From Acestrorhynchus altus (taxonomy: Eukaryota; Chordata; Actinopteri; Characiformes; Acestrorhynchidae): DNA of 64,000 nucleotides. The notes below the pieces were generated by a model, which was not told the DNA's origin, searched no databases, and worked only from the letters and a program-made list of their open reading frames with translations. The stretch is from assembly GCA_034509495.1 (NCBI GenBank), contig JAVGWO010000026.1:6651490-6715489 (forward strand). Direction: 5' to 3'. This document shows, one piece after another, positions 41,768 through 59,128 of this stretch. Every line of letters starts with the position of its first letter. Within the stretch, counting starts at the first letter, position 1. A program made the position numbers and the translations under genes.

Positions 41768-44700
41768 ATAATGTCTCTCTGTCTGCAGAGTTTCTGCACA
41801 ACAGGCTTCTTGCCAGCTCTCCTGTTTCTTCATATTGCACATCCTGATTGCTTCACTAGTTCAAATATTGCTTAGACTCTCCTTTGAATCTTTATTTTTG
41901 TGTATTAGGCTAATGTACACAATGACAAGGTTTTATGGGCAGCACTTATCAGCCAGTTCAGCTGCACTCATTGAGCTGCACCCATAGCAATCAAATCAAG
42001 TGATGGCACATCGTCTAAAATCAGTACCTGACCTCACTAGTGCTTTTGTGAACTAAAATGTATTTGAAAGTCTTTCCTGTTGAGTAGACAGATACTGCTG
42101 CAAATGGAGCACAGACTCCCACATTTAATATTTAGGATTTTGGTGGAAAGCTTGGATTAGCAGGTATCGATGTACATTTCTATGTAGCTGAACCATTTAC
42201 ACACTTTGAGTTGGTACTGTTTGACACTGTTCTCTTACACTGGACAAGAGTATGTCTCACTGCTACAGCATGAATTATTTCCATGCGTTTGTCTACCCAC
42301 ACAGGTGAATCACTGTGTATAGCAGTGATTCTCATAAGGCCCACCTCTTCTGAGATTTGCTGATCAGCAGTACTCCGGAGATTAATACATAAAATAATTT
42401 ATATTTATTTTCATTAAATTTTACTCCGATTTGGAAGTGCCAGTTACCCAACCCCATGGGGCTCACCCCTTATCACATACGATGCTCCCGACACTGAGAG
42501 AGTGAAGAGACAGTGTGCTTGGAGGAAGGTGCCTGGTTTCCAGTTCCAATACAGTGGCTAACTGACGCGTTCATCTAATGCTTAGTAACACTAGCGGCCT
42601 TTTAGCCTTCTCCTTTCTCTGTGCTCTCGGGTGTTTTGGAAGAATGGCCTCATGTAATCACAAGCATGAATATTTATGTATCCTCATGTGAATTATACCT
42701 TACGCTGTCCTGAGACCTGTACCATAAAAAGTAATGCAAAACCAGCCAGACTGAATGGTGTTGCTCTTAAATTAATGTTATTAAAAGGACAAAATGCATT
42801 CGAGAGTCATTACAACTGATAAAAAGAACTTTTGAAGAACTGTTGTGATGCCCTAAAGGCATGATAATGTCCTCATACTGTTGCAACCATAGTGGTGTTA
42901 CAAATAACACACAAATGTCTCTGCTGATAGATGCCATTATTTTTGTATGAAAGTAGTTTAAGCACTGTATCTGCTCTGCATTTGGCCTTTAGGATTGGCA
43001 GCTCAGTGAATTTGTGCAGTGATGAGCACCTACTCAGCCTGAACAATGGCTAATGTCATTGTTTCAGCCTTTCAAATGGTTCATATCTTTAATATTGAGC
43101 CATTATGGTGGTGATGAACAGTTAATGTGTCATAACTGATCTATTGCATCATATCCCCTCCACCTTTCCTGGATTGCAGCAACTACTGAGGTTGTGCTAA
43201 TGTGTCTCTGAGGAATACCAGTTAGTTTCTCTTTGACCTTTTCCTTTGTTTCCTTTCACACATGTATTTTAAAATGAAATTGGAAGCAGGTAAGTGTGAA
43301 CATGTGACGTAAATGTTAGACATGGCAATCTGCTTGTATGAAACCCAGAACATTTCCTGTGAAATCACTGTTTTTCTCAATAGAAACCTCCTCTTCCTGC
43401 GTTGCCAGGAGTTTTCAGTTTTTAGAGGAAATATATTTAGTATTTTGTACATGATTCAGAAACATGCCATTCATGCTGAAATCTCATTCATGCTCTGTAT
43501 AATGGGACTTTGTTCATGGCAATTGCACACGCTTCTATCCTGGTAAAATTGTTTAATGGCTGCTTGTGTAGGCAATTAAAGGTAGAGTGTTTGGGATTTT
43601 AAGACTGGAAAGGGCTTATGAATTTGGCAGGCTAATGTGGGCTTTTTTGGTTTCTACATTTTAAAAACAGGCTGAGGAAAAAATAAGCTATCGTGCTGCA
43701 TCCCAAACTAAAATCCCTGTGTCGTGCGTTTATCTAGGAACCTGGAAGGTTGCCGGTTTGAATCCCTGGATAGCGGAGGTGTCCTGTTCACTTTTGGTAA
43801 ACTGTTGTTTACTAGTTAAATTGAAGTTTCTCTGATGGATCAAAAACTTAAAGTGCATAAAATCTGAGTAAAGGAAAAGTGGATTTAATATTTTTATGTA
43901 GACAGCAGTACAATCTGAAGACAACCCTGCTATCTAGTCTTAGGACCTGAGATCCACATTTTGGTGCACAGTAGTGGCAGGCTGTTTTCTCAGTTTATCT
44001 CAGGATCAGGGTAACCTTCAGACATGATACCCATATCATGGTGAACTCATCTTTCTAATCATTGTGGTCTCATCATTGGAGCCTTCCAGTCCATGTTTAC
44101 TACTGTCCACGTGTACATGCTCAACCTGCATGCAGACTCTGACTGATCAGCAAGAGGGCGGGGCTAATGATGTCTCTGATCCAGATATTGGGTTATAGGG
44201 GAAACTGGCAGGACATGACTGAAGTGCCCTTGAGCATGGCACTGAACTCCTCAGTTGCTCCCCGGGCGCGGAAGATAGGGCTGCCCACCGCTCTGGGCAC
44301 GTGTGCTCACTGGTGTGTGAATTCACTAGTGTGTATGTGTGCATCACTGTGTGTGGATGGGTAAAATGCAGAGATCTAATTGCTGTGTTTGCAAAATGAG
44401 TATAATTACTTGCTATTAAGTTTGGATGATGTTGGGGGTGGGGTGTAGCACTGTGCTAGTTAATTTCCAGTTTGTAATCTGGTGGTGGTGTAGCAGAGGA
44501 GAAATAACAGTTAAATGAAACAAAGTTGGCTTCATTTTTTTTCCCCCATTAGTGTTCCTGGAATGGTAATAATCCAAAGTCTGTTTGGGCTTGCTTGCCA
44601 GAGCAGTTTTGAGTGTTGCTTGAAGGACTATTAACACAATTCTTATACAGTAGTTACACTTTTTTTTGTACAGTAATGGACTTTAAATGAGGTCCTGATC

Positions 44701-47700
44701 AACCACTTTTTCCACTTTGTTTACCAACCTGTGAGTGCATAATAAATTTTGAGTTGTCAATCAACATTTTCCACATTCACACAGCTGGAAACATTCTCAA
44801 CAAATCCAAACTGGTTATTCACACGATCTTTATAATGTGATGTATTTGACACTCGTTTGTGTCTGAGCGCGGGAGTTTATGCTTTTGTGCATGACCTCTG
44901 GGTCACACATGATGATAAAAGATCAGACCACTTTTACCTGCTGTGTGAATTGGCCATAATATCACTGTTTCAGTGGTCAGTTCCTGGTGACAAGACCACT
45001 AAAGGTCAGGACACACCAGCTGGATAAACATGAACGAACATGAACAAACACCAATGTTCTCGATTTGTCATGTTCCTTTCAGTAGAAACCCTTATTGCTC
45101 CCCTGGTGAGATGCAAACCCTGTATTTAGTGTTTTCTCATCTTGTAGTTGAGCTTGTAGAGGTATGTAAATGCACCCTGTGATAGTTGGAATATCCTCAC
45201 TCAGTTCCTGCAGATTTTGCAGTAGGGTGGAGTGTTGATGGTTCGTCCAATAGCATTCCACACATCAGTATGGGATAGATCTGGTGATGCGGAGACAATC
45301 AAGACAAATGCAGAGCTCCTCACTGATGATGACCCACTGCCATCCTGAGTGGCTCTTTGGCAGTCTTGTGCAGCCGTCTGCCAGAGATTGTGGCTGTTGG
45401 GTCACACACTGCATACCAGGCAACCTGTCAGCTCTCTCTCTCTGTGATTTATGTAGATCTCTCCTATCCTTGCCCAGGATGGAGCATTTCACATCAAACC
45501 ACTTTAGGGGACTTGCATCTTAACTGTTTGATCATGCAAACATTTTGATCTGAACACCCATTTTCAATCTTCTGTAACTTCAATTCTCCCTGCACACAGT
45601 GAAACTGAATGGTATTGTTAAAGGACCCTTTTTCACGTTGCAGTGAGGTCGTCTCTCTCCCCCTCTCCCCCCACCCTCCTTTTTCCTGACTAGTATCAGG
45701 AGCAGTCCGGTACCAATCCAAAAGCCTGTTCTGTGTTGGTCTAACAATGGGCGTCTCATACAGCTACAGCAAAATCAGGGTGACCTTGTGACCTCAGGGG
45801 TCAGGAACAGTCTGTACGGAGCTATGATGACCTTCTGACTTCATGCTGCTGCCATGGCTTTTGGTAGCACTTTTATTCTACTTGCTTGTCACATGCTGCT
45901 GAACACACCTCCACATGCACACGGCAGGAGAGCCTGAATGCTTACAAGATTCACACTGTTCGTGATGTGTGTGTGAAGATGTGTGAAAGAAACGGCTTCT
46001 GCACTGCTGATGTATTGAGAGAATGTTTTTTTTTCCTTTGTGCGCAGCATGTGTATTCGTGTCTAGTGGGATTTACCGCTGATCTAAAATGCAGGACTGC
46101 TGTTGGTAAAGATACTGACCTTAATAAACAAACCACATATTGAATTCAATGCTGTTTCTTAGACAACTGCTAAAATCCTTTTTTCCATGTTATACGATAT
46201 GAGAGTTACAGATGACTAATCACAGTTTTCAAGGTTTCAATACCACATATCTAATATAGGGCTGTTTGATGACATCTCTTTGATTGTGCATATTTCCTTA
46301 TGGGAAAACCATTAAAATCTGAGTAAAATAAAATGGAAATGATGAATAAAACAGAAAATTGTTTGTGAATAAATAGGGTCATAGAAAGTGGCTCCATAGT
46401 CAACTGAAAAGGTTGCTCTTTGTTTGTGCTGCCATTCACGTCTTTCACTTTCACCTGTTGTGTAAACATAGCTGTAGTTTTGACAGAAGAATGCAGGATA
46501 TTTAGCTTAATTACATTACATTGTGTGCAATCTGATGTTTCAGGATTGTTAAAATCCTGAAAACAAAAGCTCACTGTGGTAGCTTGACCTCTACTTTATA
46601 TTCATGTTTAGCTGCTTACTGGCTCAAGACATGACTGCCTTAAAAATAAGACGACAGTCTCATCTCTCATATTTGGTAGCACCTGGGCCTGCAATTATTG
46701 TTGCAGTATACCTTTCTGAGTATATTGTGGATATTATCAGCAACGGCTGGCCAATTTGGCTTTACACGCAATGCCCTACTAGTGCCAGATCTCAAACTCT
46801 CTTCCAACTGCAAAACGAAACTTGTCTAGTTGATATGAGCACTATCTTTCAAACTCCTGTTAAACAGCAGCGTTGGAATGAAAAACAAAGTAAGCAAACT
46901 TGGATGAACCGATATGCAGACGTGCCTCAAATCAACTGACAGCAGAAAGTGGCATTATTCTCTGAACAAGTGGGGTTTGTTTAGTATTCGAACCTGACAG
47001 AACCTGTCTCATTTATGATTTGTCACTCCAACACCAGTTTTAATCATCTAGACTCCTCAGTCAACAACAGCTGCATGAGTTGTCTGGATACTCTATGGGT
47101 GTGTAGTTGAGCTCGCCAAGTTTAAGGCTAGCTCAGCCCACTATGTTTCACGCGTCTCCTGCATTGTTAAATGAGATCTGATTTTACTTCCCCACTTCAA
47201 AAGCACACCATCCTGTACATCGTTTGGCTACTTCTTAATCAAAATCACACTGTTCCAGGAACCTGTGAGCAGTTCTGAGGAACAGTGCTTTTGTGACCCA
47301 GTGGAAGAATAGATGGTCCTTGCATTCTTTTACCAACTGTGTCAGAAAATGGGATGGACTTTTTAATCTGCAAGGATACAAACTGAAAAACTGTTCTCTT
47401 CTACTGCTAAATAACCACACACGTACACAAGTGTGAGGGAGAAAGAGAGAGCAAGAGGGATAGAGAACCCAGGATTTACTGTAATTACTATTTACTAAGT
47501 AGTAATTAATAATTACAATGTTCTTTCAAAAATATTGCTGCCTGATGGTAGTTTACAGAATAAATCCATTCTGTTAACACTTGATGTAGATGAGAGATGT
47601 TACTGACCACCTCAGAACGTGCTTTGAGTTGCTATTTTACCCTAATAATCTGTTTAGAATCTAACTAATTGCTCAGCCTGAATAGAATCATCCTTGTATA

Positions 47701-49290
47701 CACAGAATAGTCTGATTGAGGCCATTACACTGATTACAGTTTCTATCTGATTGAACAAGTTTCAATCCTTATGCAAGCCATTAAATTGAAGATTAATAGC
47801 CTTGTGAACACTGGTATCTGATTACATTCCCAGTCGGACAGTTTAAGTATGTTCTACGCATATGCATTTGCGTCTGCAAATTGTTTGGAACTTAAAAGAC
47901 CTAAAAATTGTTGGACAGTTGTAAAGCATGCAGTCTGTTCGGGAAAGTATTTGAACTAATTAAGAACAGACGGACGTTTCTAATCTCAGCATATTACAAA
48001 GCTAAAAGCCAGAAAACTGGTTCGGATCCATCGGTTCTAATCCGTTTTATGAAATTATGGATGAATTTATAAGAGATTGACCCCTTGATAATGTGGATGG
48101 AAATGATGTGGATGTTTGGTTTGCTGGCAGTCTGCTGGAACACTTGAAGGAAGGTATGGAAGGCATTTTTGGGTCACTTTGTTGATGCCCTGCTGAAAAA
48201 TCCAGCTGAAGACCAGCTTTATTTTGAAGCTGGTTTTGGGAGGTTTGTGCTGGTTAAGATGTTTTAAAACTGGTCATCTAGTCAAAATGTACCCTATGAT
48301 GGTCAGCTAGCTGGTTAACTCTTGAGCATAATGTATGTTGCCTTTGATTGTGGTCAGTCTGTTGGGCATGTTTGCTGATCAGTTTGTTCGTAGTTGTGGT
48401 TCACATTCGTCATTTTGGATCAGATTGCTTGCAGTGTGCATGTAAACACAGATTTTCATCAGGTTGTTGAGGACTGTTCATATAAACACCCAGATCTGAT
48501 TGTAGAACCGGAATGAATTCAGTCAGATTGGGGAAAATTTTTTACATGTAAAAGTAGCTACTGATCCTATCAAATTTCAAATCGTAATGCTTCTTGGGGC
48601 TGTTTACACACCTGGCCTTTTTATTTCAACAAGTGAAATCTGAACTTCATCCAGTCACTGAAAATGCATGTTAATTCCAGGTTTAAAGAGCCCCCCAGAC
48701 ACGCACTGTTTCACAGCATCCACCATTTCACAGAGTCTGTTTTGTCGAACGATGAAATGGACACAAGTGGGAATTCTACCATCGCTCCACAACAGCCAGA
48801 CTAACAGGACTGCCTCTGGCTGGCTGCCATTTTCCTTGATCATCAGCCTTGTGATCGGATATTGGTAAATGCTGATTATTTAAAAATGCCATTAATGGCC
48901 TGGTTAATCTGATGTCTGATGGTCGACCACGAATATCAATTTTCTTACATCCTGAAAAAAAATAATATATGCCATATTTCCCTCCACTTCCCAGAGTTCA
49001 GACTTCTGAATTGTTATTTAGAGAGGGTGCTATCAGTGCCTCCATAGTTTCTCCTCATCTCTCTTACAATGGAGAAAAAGTGGATTTGTGTGTGTGCGCA
49101 TGTTGGAGAGAAATACACTGCCTTAGGCTGTGTGTGTGTGTGTGTTGCGGAGAGGGAGAAAATCCGAGACGGGTGGATTTGCGCAGTGTCTCAGGGCTTT
49201 GGCCGAGGCTGAGCGAGGGAAATCAGCCATGCATCGCCACTTTTACAAGATTACCGACAATGTCACAGTCAGTGCTGTTGTACTGTACAG

Positions 49291-49352
<62 letters not shown>

Positions 49353-52300
49353 GTGTGTGTGTGTGTGTGTGTGTGTTTTCGACAGCTGACTGTGTGATCA
49401 ATAACATCCAAATGTGGTGTTCTGGTCTTATTAAGTCCAAACATCCTCCTCCTTTCTCTCTCTTTCCCCGTTTCCCCTCTGTCTCTTTGTTGTCCTCCCC
49501 CCAGGAACCAATCAGCTCTAAGGCTCCTCTTTTTCACACCATCAGTGTGAAGGCGAGCGAGAGAGAGAGAGAGAGCGAGGAACAGGACTGCAGTACAAGG
49601 CCAGGGAGACAGACAGAAATGAAGAAACCACATAATAAATAAAACATTGTTACTTGCTCCTGAGTCGACTGCATAATTGATTAACTAGTAAATATTGAGA
49701 ATGTAAATGGAGAAATGTAATCTACACACACATTAAGGGTGAACACAGGCATTCCGTTAGGGTACCGTATGGCATAAACACTAACCCGCTCTGACTGAGA
49801 AAGCAGCAGTCTGACAGACAAACATGCTGGACTGTCTCATTAGAATTTACCGGTCACAGGTGATTTACATGTCGGAGCACAGCCCTGTGTTCCCTCTTCT
49901 GGGTGAGAGCTGTGATCAGTCATTTGTCCAGCTGGGAACTGCACTAGTTTCAAGCTCCTCATTAAAACAATGGACAAGCCCAGAGGACGTTCACATACCT
50001 TCCTGTGCTTTGAGGGAGAGTGTAAAGGTATTTCTCTTAAAACTGAATGGGGTGTTTGTGTGTGTGTTTTAAGAGATCTTTAATTTTAGACCATCTTTGT
50101 AATGGTGACCATGATTGTTCCCACAGGAATGATTGCTTCCATGGCGGTGGTGGTGACATGATGAGAAATGGATGTAGATGTGATATTGATCTTTGAGTTA
50201 ATTGACTGTTTGCTATATTTCATGTGGCGATCATCAGGGATCTGCTGTAGAGCCTACAGGTCACAAATGATGGGTCATGTCTTTTAGACTGGCTTTTATT
50301 TTCTAAAATTGTCTTAAAGGGAGATGTTTGAGTTGACTTGAATGTGTGATCAGTTAGTTGGCTTGATAATTGCACATCCCATTTACATCTACAGAATGAA
50401 GACTGGCAGTGACTGCAGATTTCTGTGTGACCCAGATGGTCAGAAATATGGGAATGCTTTACTTTAACTTGACTGAAATAGGTTTGCTGTAGGATGTGTA
50501 TTGTGAGTGTGGTACAGCGGCACAGCTGTCCTACAGGAACATCCAGAGAACATTCTGAACATTGTGGCGGTATTTTTTCATTTTCATTTTATTTGATCAG
50601 TTAATAGAGGAAATGCTGGTAGGTGAAGGGATAGGCTGCATTTTTTCTAAACTTCATTGCTAAAATGCTGCTTCTCAGTTCTTTGGGCTGCTAATGCTAC
50701 TATCAAACATGGATGCTTATTGAAGAAAGATCTGGGATCCAACAGGGGGGTGGATTAGTTGAGTAGGGCTGTTTATTACAGTTGGGTAAGCATATTGATA
50801 AATATCTGTATCTGACAACTATCAGTATCTGTTCTCAGAAGGTCAAAAGGAACGATGGCGTCCAATCGTATAACGGCTTTAGCCTTTTGTCATGTCAGCA
50901 GTCTAAGTAGTTTGCTCTTGATGATCTTATAGGAGGATCTTATCAAGTTGAATTAGGCGGCTCCTTTTAAAGCCAAGTAGTTTTTACAGTCAAGAATCGG
51001 ACTGATACCTGTACGATTCTGTCTTTTGTGTTTAATTGGGAAGGAGAGTTCAGTACTTTGAGCTGCTGTGTCCCTTTTTGTGTTGATTTATTTAGGCTCC
51101 TTAAATGTTATATATTCCAGTTCCAGTTTCTGAATATTCTAATTAAAAGTTCATTGCTCTTTAAAAACTGCATTTAGAGGTATTATCATTAGATCAGTGG
51201 CATAAAATGATCTTAAATTGACTAATACTGTTTATTGCACTTATTTTAGGGCCATGTGATCATTCAACAAACATTACTGAGTCTGCTGTAAAGTGTTTTA
51301 ATCAGTTGATAACAGAATTATGAAGCGTGAGACCTGTGTAGCCAGACGTCGGTGGTGCATGAACATTTGAGGGGAAACTAGGCTCTGCTGCATTTTTAAA
51401 GAGTCTGTCTTTCACCGAATGTGTTGTCAACGTTTCTTTCATGTGTTTGTTCTTTCAACTAGTCCACAATCCAGTAGCTGACTTGCATGACGCGTATAGT
51501 CTGAGAACTTGTAAGCCGCATAGGGATGCACTCAATACATGATTTATCCCGTTACAGATTTCATCAGTGTTCATTCATTAAAACATTTCTTGTAAAAGTA
51601 AATCTTTCTTCTTGATAAAGGGGAATTAACAATAGACTGTGTAGCTTTATTGTAATGAACGGCTAACCCTTGTGTTTTATTGCTGTATCATCCTTAGCTT
51701 TGTTTGTGGCGAGTGCATCAGCTCAGTTTTATGTATTTTGTGATAATAAATTAAAATAATACACATTGTCAGTCACTTCTTAAGGTGCGATCGCACTGTT
51801 ATATGAAATGAACACCTCCAGCAAGCCACCACACCATGTGGGAGACTGGTGTTGGATTCCCAATTCACAACTATGCTGTGCTACACCAAGAAGAGTTTTT
51901 GGGCAAGACTGTAAAAGGAGTAACCTGTAAGTCACTCTGTGTAATCTGGTGTAATCTGTCCTCCATTTTGGTTCACCAGCTTCACGTCTAAGATGGGCCG
52001 TCTTAACAACGAAACAAAGAAAAGACTTCCATCTAGTACCGTGCCACCTTTTCTTTGTGCTGTATTTTATAATCTGCACTAAAAGCCAGCTGTCATAACT
52101 GCAGTATTCGGTGCTTCCTGGGCTCAAACGGAGCAGAGGCAGTACAGAGCACAGCGCTGTTGGTTGAGGATGTGAATTTGTTTTTTCAGAGTTGATCAAT
52201 GAAAGTTCACAGGCAAAGTTTATTCACCCAGAAGTTGTATCCACAAAGTTTCCCTGTCTCAGTGAATTGCATTCACATCGAAATGCATGGAATTTCACAT

Positions 52301-53120
52301 GCAAAAATTCCCCACACAAACCCAGTGTGACTTCACCTTCCCACACATGCAAATCCATTACCTTTCTGCTCATTTTTAAGTGATGAATATTCCATTCTCA
52401 GGAATCAAGTAGATCTGGTGGGTCTGTTAATCCCAGTTTTCCCTGAACACAGGACAGTAGCAGCTTTTTTTTTTCCAGAAAACAAAACATCACTACTCTT
52501 TCAAGTTTCAGTGGAAGTCCAGCATTTTCACATTCAGATTGATAGGTTTCATCAGTCACAAGGTGTCATTGATGCAATATATGATACTCTGTGTATTCCA
52601 TATTAAATTAACGTGAATTTTATTGGGTAGACAGAAACGGCCTCTTTGAATATACATTTAGTATCAAGCAGCAAAATCTTTTAAAATGTTTGTTTCACAT
52701 TCCTCAAAATATTACTTTAATGCAATTAAGACTATTTTCTGTGCACACATTGCATTAACAATGCTGAAATAACAGTTATTATTAATATATAACTAATTGT
52801 AATTGATGTTAGGAGTATATGGAATGTTTGCTTGTCTGCTTTATTTTTATTTCTACTGTAAGTTGGTTGTTTTATATGAATTATTAGTATATTGAGTATA
52901 TTGTTATACCTCTTTTGCCTACGTCATCTATATGTGTGTAATAAATTATATTCTTTCTTTCTTTTCTCCAATTCCAGACCTGATCCACTGCACCAATGAG
53001 ATGAACGTGAACGTGCCCCAGCTGGCCGATACCCTGTTTGAGCGGACAGCCAACAGCAGCTGGGTGGTGGTCTTCAAAGCCCTCATTACCACACACCACC
53101 TAATGATGTACGGCAATGAG
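34570..53120 (+). CDS. picalm: picalm (CALM), coding exons 1-2, gene continues past the window
   Basis: The visible coding sequence joins 34570..34699 and 52978..53120, 273 bases or codons 1-91. CALM binds PtdIns(4,5)P2 through its ANTH domain, recruits clathrin, and sorts R-SNAREs such as VAMP2/3/8 at clathrin-coated pits. The start MSGQSITDRIAAAQHS and the lipid-binding motif K28, x9, K38-x-K40-H41 (CKATTHEVSGPKKKH) are intact. Exon 2 reads YLIHCTNEMNVNVPQLADTL and ends at YGNE with a phase-0 donor. CTNEMN, MSKAVCK and MMYGNE favour PICALM over the paralogue SNAP91 (AP180). Teleosts have two picalm genes; which one this is remains open. Exon 3 (expected to begin RFIQYLASRN) was not found before 64000, so intron 2 exceeds 10.8 kb. 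Confidence 0.93.
34715..34812. repeat. 20-bp tandem repeat just inside picalm intron 1
   Basis: About five copies of TGAACTGTGTGTAAACTGGG, the first two nearly perfect, start about 15 bases after the exon 1 donor. They are followed up to about 35100 by GGGCCC/CCCATNTGGG-rich inverted words. Confidence 0.8.
35100..38227. other. picalm intron 1, first part
   Basis: AT-rich intronic DNA. A diffuse MITE-like block lies at about 36455-36870 (TTCTCAATTTTGGTTCTGGG ... GGAGTAGGATTGAAAATCAC). The 110-aa frame inside it is not a gene. Confidence 0.45.
38228..38420. mobile_element. Decayed relative of the 24738-25133 MITE
   Basis: Begins TATGGACCAAAGTTTTGGGA plus CACACC and contains TTAGAGCTGTAGAGAGGGAA. 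The right end is lost. Confidence 0.6.
38421..40609. other. picalm intron 1, second part
   Basis: Unrecognised intronic DNA with short TA runs near 39156 and (TA)n at 40218-40250. No exon is seen. Confidence 0.45.
40610..40677 (+). repeat. tRNA-like sequence, probably a SINE head
   Basis: It opens GTGAC and closes GTCAC, can pair as an acceptor stem, has an A-box-like TAGCTCACTTGG and a B-box-like GGGTTCAAACCCC with a paired T arm. The anticodon arm is irregular, and position in an intron next to another SINE argues for a retroposed relic rather than a functional tRNA. Confidence 0.55.
40698..40915 (+). repeat. tRNA-derived SINE, nearly full length
   Basis: The head GCAGCCGTGGCCTGGCGGTT with GGGTTAAATCCCAG (A- and B-box relics) is followed by the body GAAGTGCCCTTGAGCAAGGC, GGCTGCCCACCGGGCATGTG and an ACTAGTGTGTATGTGTGT tail. 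A second copy of the body lies at 44211-44405. Confidence 0.8.
41708..41762. repeat. (CA)n microsatellite
   Basis: An uninterrupted CA run of about 27 repeats. Confidence 0.97.
42420..42545 (-). repeat. SINE fragment, same family as 20340-20690
   Basis: Shares GGAAGTGCCAGTTACCCAAC and ATCACATACGATGCTC with the copy in the Rab32/38 intron. Confidence 0.55.
42546..43734. other. picalm intron 1, gene-free part
   Basis: Nothing recognisable. A short polymorphic-looking AT composition, no exon-like frame. Confidence 0.4.
43735..44405 (+). repeat. tRNA-derived SINE copy split by unrelated sequence
   Basis: A head piece at 43735-43775 (CCTGGAAGGTTGCCGGTTTG plus AATCCC) and a body piece at 44211-44405 (GACTGAAGTGCCCTTGAGCA ... 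GGGCTGCCCACCGCTCTGGG, tail GGGTAAAATGCAGAG) belong to the same family as 40698-40915. They may be one interrupted copy or two fragments. Confidence 0.65.
45060..45535 (-). mobile_element. Tc1-type transposase remnant, third family
   Basis: On the minus strand the C-terminal part reads WNAIGRTINT-like text and LLQNLQELSEDI, parallel to IGRAINTPP and NLQELNENI of the copy at 13100-13625. Upstream words match 20890-20960. There are no intact termini and no full frame. Confidence 0.65.
45536..49289. other. picalm intron 1, third part
   Basis: Includes CTGGTCA-type debris at about 48230-48400. A 111-codon frame at 46604-46939 has no recognisable family and no splice context, so it is not called. 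Otherwise unremarkable. Confidence 0.4.
49292..49377. repeat. (CT)n(GT)n compound microsatellite
   Basis: About 30 CT repeats with one TT interruption pass directly into about 12 GT repeats. Confidence 0.95.
49378..52977. other. picalm intron 1, last part
   Basis: Intronic DNA ending in the polypyrimidine tract of exon 2. A 139-codon minus-strand frame at 51780-52199 looks like repeat-derived text (GGGAATCCAACACCAGTCTC) and is not called a gene. Confidence 0.4.
52978..53120 (+). CDS. picalm: picalm coding exon 2
   Basis: The acceptor is TTCTTTTCTCCAATTCCAG. The exon completes Tyr44 and reads LIHCTNEMNVNV to HHLMMYGNE, with donor GTGAGA. Confidence 0.95.
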
Positions 53121-53350
53121 GTGAGAGACTGAAAAGCACCATTATGGACTTCAGTGAGTTGATATACATACTCCAGTGCACATAATCGAATGGGCTCTCT
53201 CCCTCCTCTTTCCCCCCTCCCCCTCGCATACACACTCCCCCACGGACAAACACCCTAATGATATATGGCAGCCGAGAAAGCAGCCTAGTTGTGGACACAT
53301 TGCTTAATAATGTACACTAACTAAATAAGCTGGCCCAAATAAACAGCTTT

Positions 53351-57720
<4,370 letters not shown>

Positions 57721-57905
57721 TTCATCCATCCATCCATCCCTCTTATCTGCTTTTCCTGGTCAGACATCATTGGGTGCAAGGCATAAATACCCTATTCACA
57801 GTGTAGTTAATTCACACTCTCACCCGGGACATGTGATCAATTCACTCATCATATGTATCTTTGGGAGGAGGCAAAGGAAACTCCAGGCCCTTGGAGCACT
57901 GTGTG
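57721..57905 (+). repeat. Fragment of a dispersed SINE-like repeat
   Basis: Starts with (ATCC)n, then CTTATCTGCTTTTCCTGGTC, CATTGGGTGCAAGGCATAAA and TTTGGGAGGAGGCAAAGGAA. A shorter relative lies at 30755-30860. Confidence 0.65.
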
Positions 57906-58679
57906 GTGTCAGTGTGGTGCCCCCAAATCATGATTTTTATTTTTTTTTGTTTTTTTTGTTTTTGCATTGTGAATTGTGATCTTGCACCTAATAAGAGTGC
58001 AATGGTATTTGTGTCCCACAGTCACAGTTTGGTACATGCAGTTCTACAGAGACCACTTGGTAACCTAAGTGTGAAGATTGATGAACATCTTGTGAAACTA
58101 AATTTAAGCGAGTAAGTTTCATCTAGATACCGTATGGTGTAAGCTGTTAAGCTTGGTGTGCTGCCAATTTGCCAGCTCAAGCTAATTGGCGTTTGACTAT
58201 GCAAGTGTAAATTGGCACACAGGAGCTGGACCCACCTGCTTTTTTCAGAACAAGAAGAGGTGTTTTTTTTTCTTTCTTTCTTTCTTTCTTTCTTGCAGGG
58301 GTATTTTCTTTGGGAAGGTTGGGCTGAATGTAACCTTAGTCGACTAAATTGAAACATTTTATTTTTGAACTCTTCAAATTCATATTTTACTGCATCTTAT
58401 GCTACAGGCTGTACCATCTGCCTTCAGGGAACTATGACACTAAAGGCCAATTCACTCAAAGTACGGGGCTATTTTTTTTTCTCTTCTTCCTGTCTGCTTT
58501 TGCTCGCCTTCACAGCAGTGCTAATTGTGGAGGGTAGTTCACAGTTCTTTGTGGGCGTGAAAAGCCTAGAATGCACCTAGACAAAATTAAACGGCTACAA
58601 AACGGCTACATAAAGTCACTGTGTAAAGTTCACGTTGTCATTTCCCAGCCTTTTCTCTCTGCTCCGCCATACGCCATAC

Positions 58680-59128
58680 ACTCTCACTGTTAATTTTATC
58701 AGCTTGGCTGACCATACATGAGCACTTTGTAGTTCTATAATGACAGACTGTAGTCCATCTGTTTCTCTGAATAATTTAACCTTCTTTCACCTTGTTCTTG
58801 AATGGTCAGGACCACTGCAGAGCAGGGATTATTTGGGTGGTGGGTCACTCTCAGCACTGCAGACACACTGACATGATGGTGTATTAGTGTGTGTTGAGCT
58901 GGTATGAGTAAACACTGCAGCAGCACTGCTGTCTGATTCATATACTGTCCTCTGTATTAGACACTCCTACCTAATTGGTCCACCTTGTGGATGTGAAGAA
59001 GTCAGAAAAGGAAGCGCCTGACCATTCAAGAACAGGGTGAGAGGAGGCTAACAAAGTATGCAGAGAAACTGATTGACAACAGCCTACAGTGAACTTAGAA
59101 ACGAGGATAATGTTACGGCTGGTGTATT
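58680..59128. mobile_element. Fold-back DNA element
   Basis: The arms 58755-58810 and 59017-59072 are inverted relative to one another (CTTGTTCTTGAATGGTCAGG versus CCTGACCATTCAAGAACAGG), with weaker pairing outward. The interior carries GGATTATTTGGGTGGTGGGT and CTCAGCACTGCAGACACACT. No coding frame is seen. Confidence 0.7.

Noticed and set aside
46604..46939. 111-codon plus-strand frame in picalm intron 1
   Set aside because: It starts with ATG and looks less biased than most, but no domain, signal or splice support is visible, and one such frame is expected by chance in an 18-kb intron.
51780..52199. 139-codon minus-strand frame
   Set aside because: Part of it reads like interspersed-repeat text and no protein family is recognisable.
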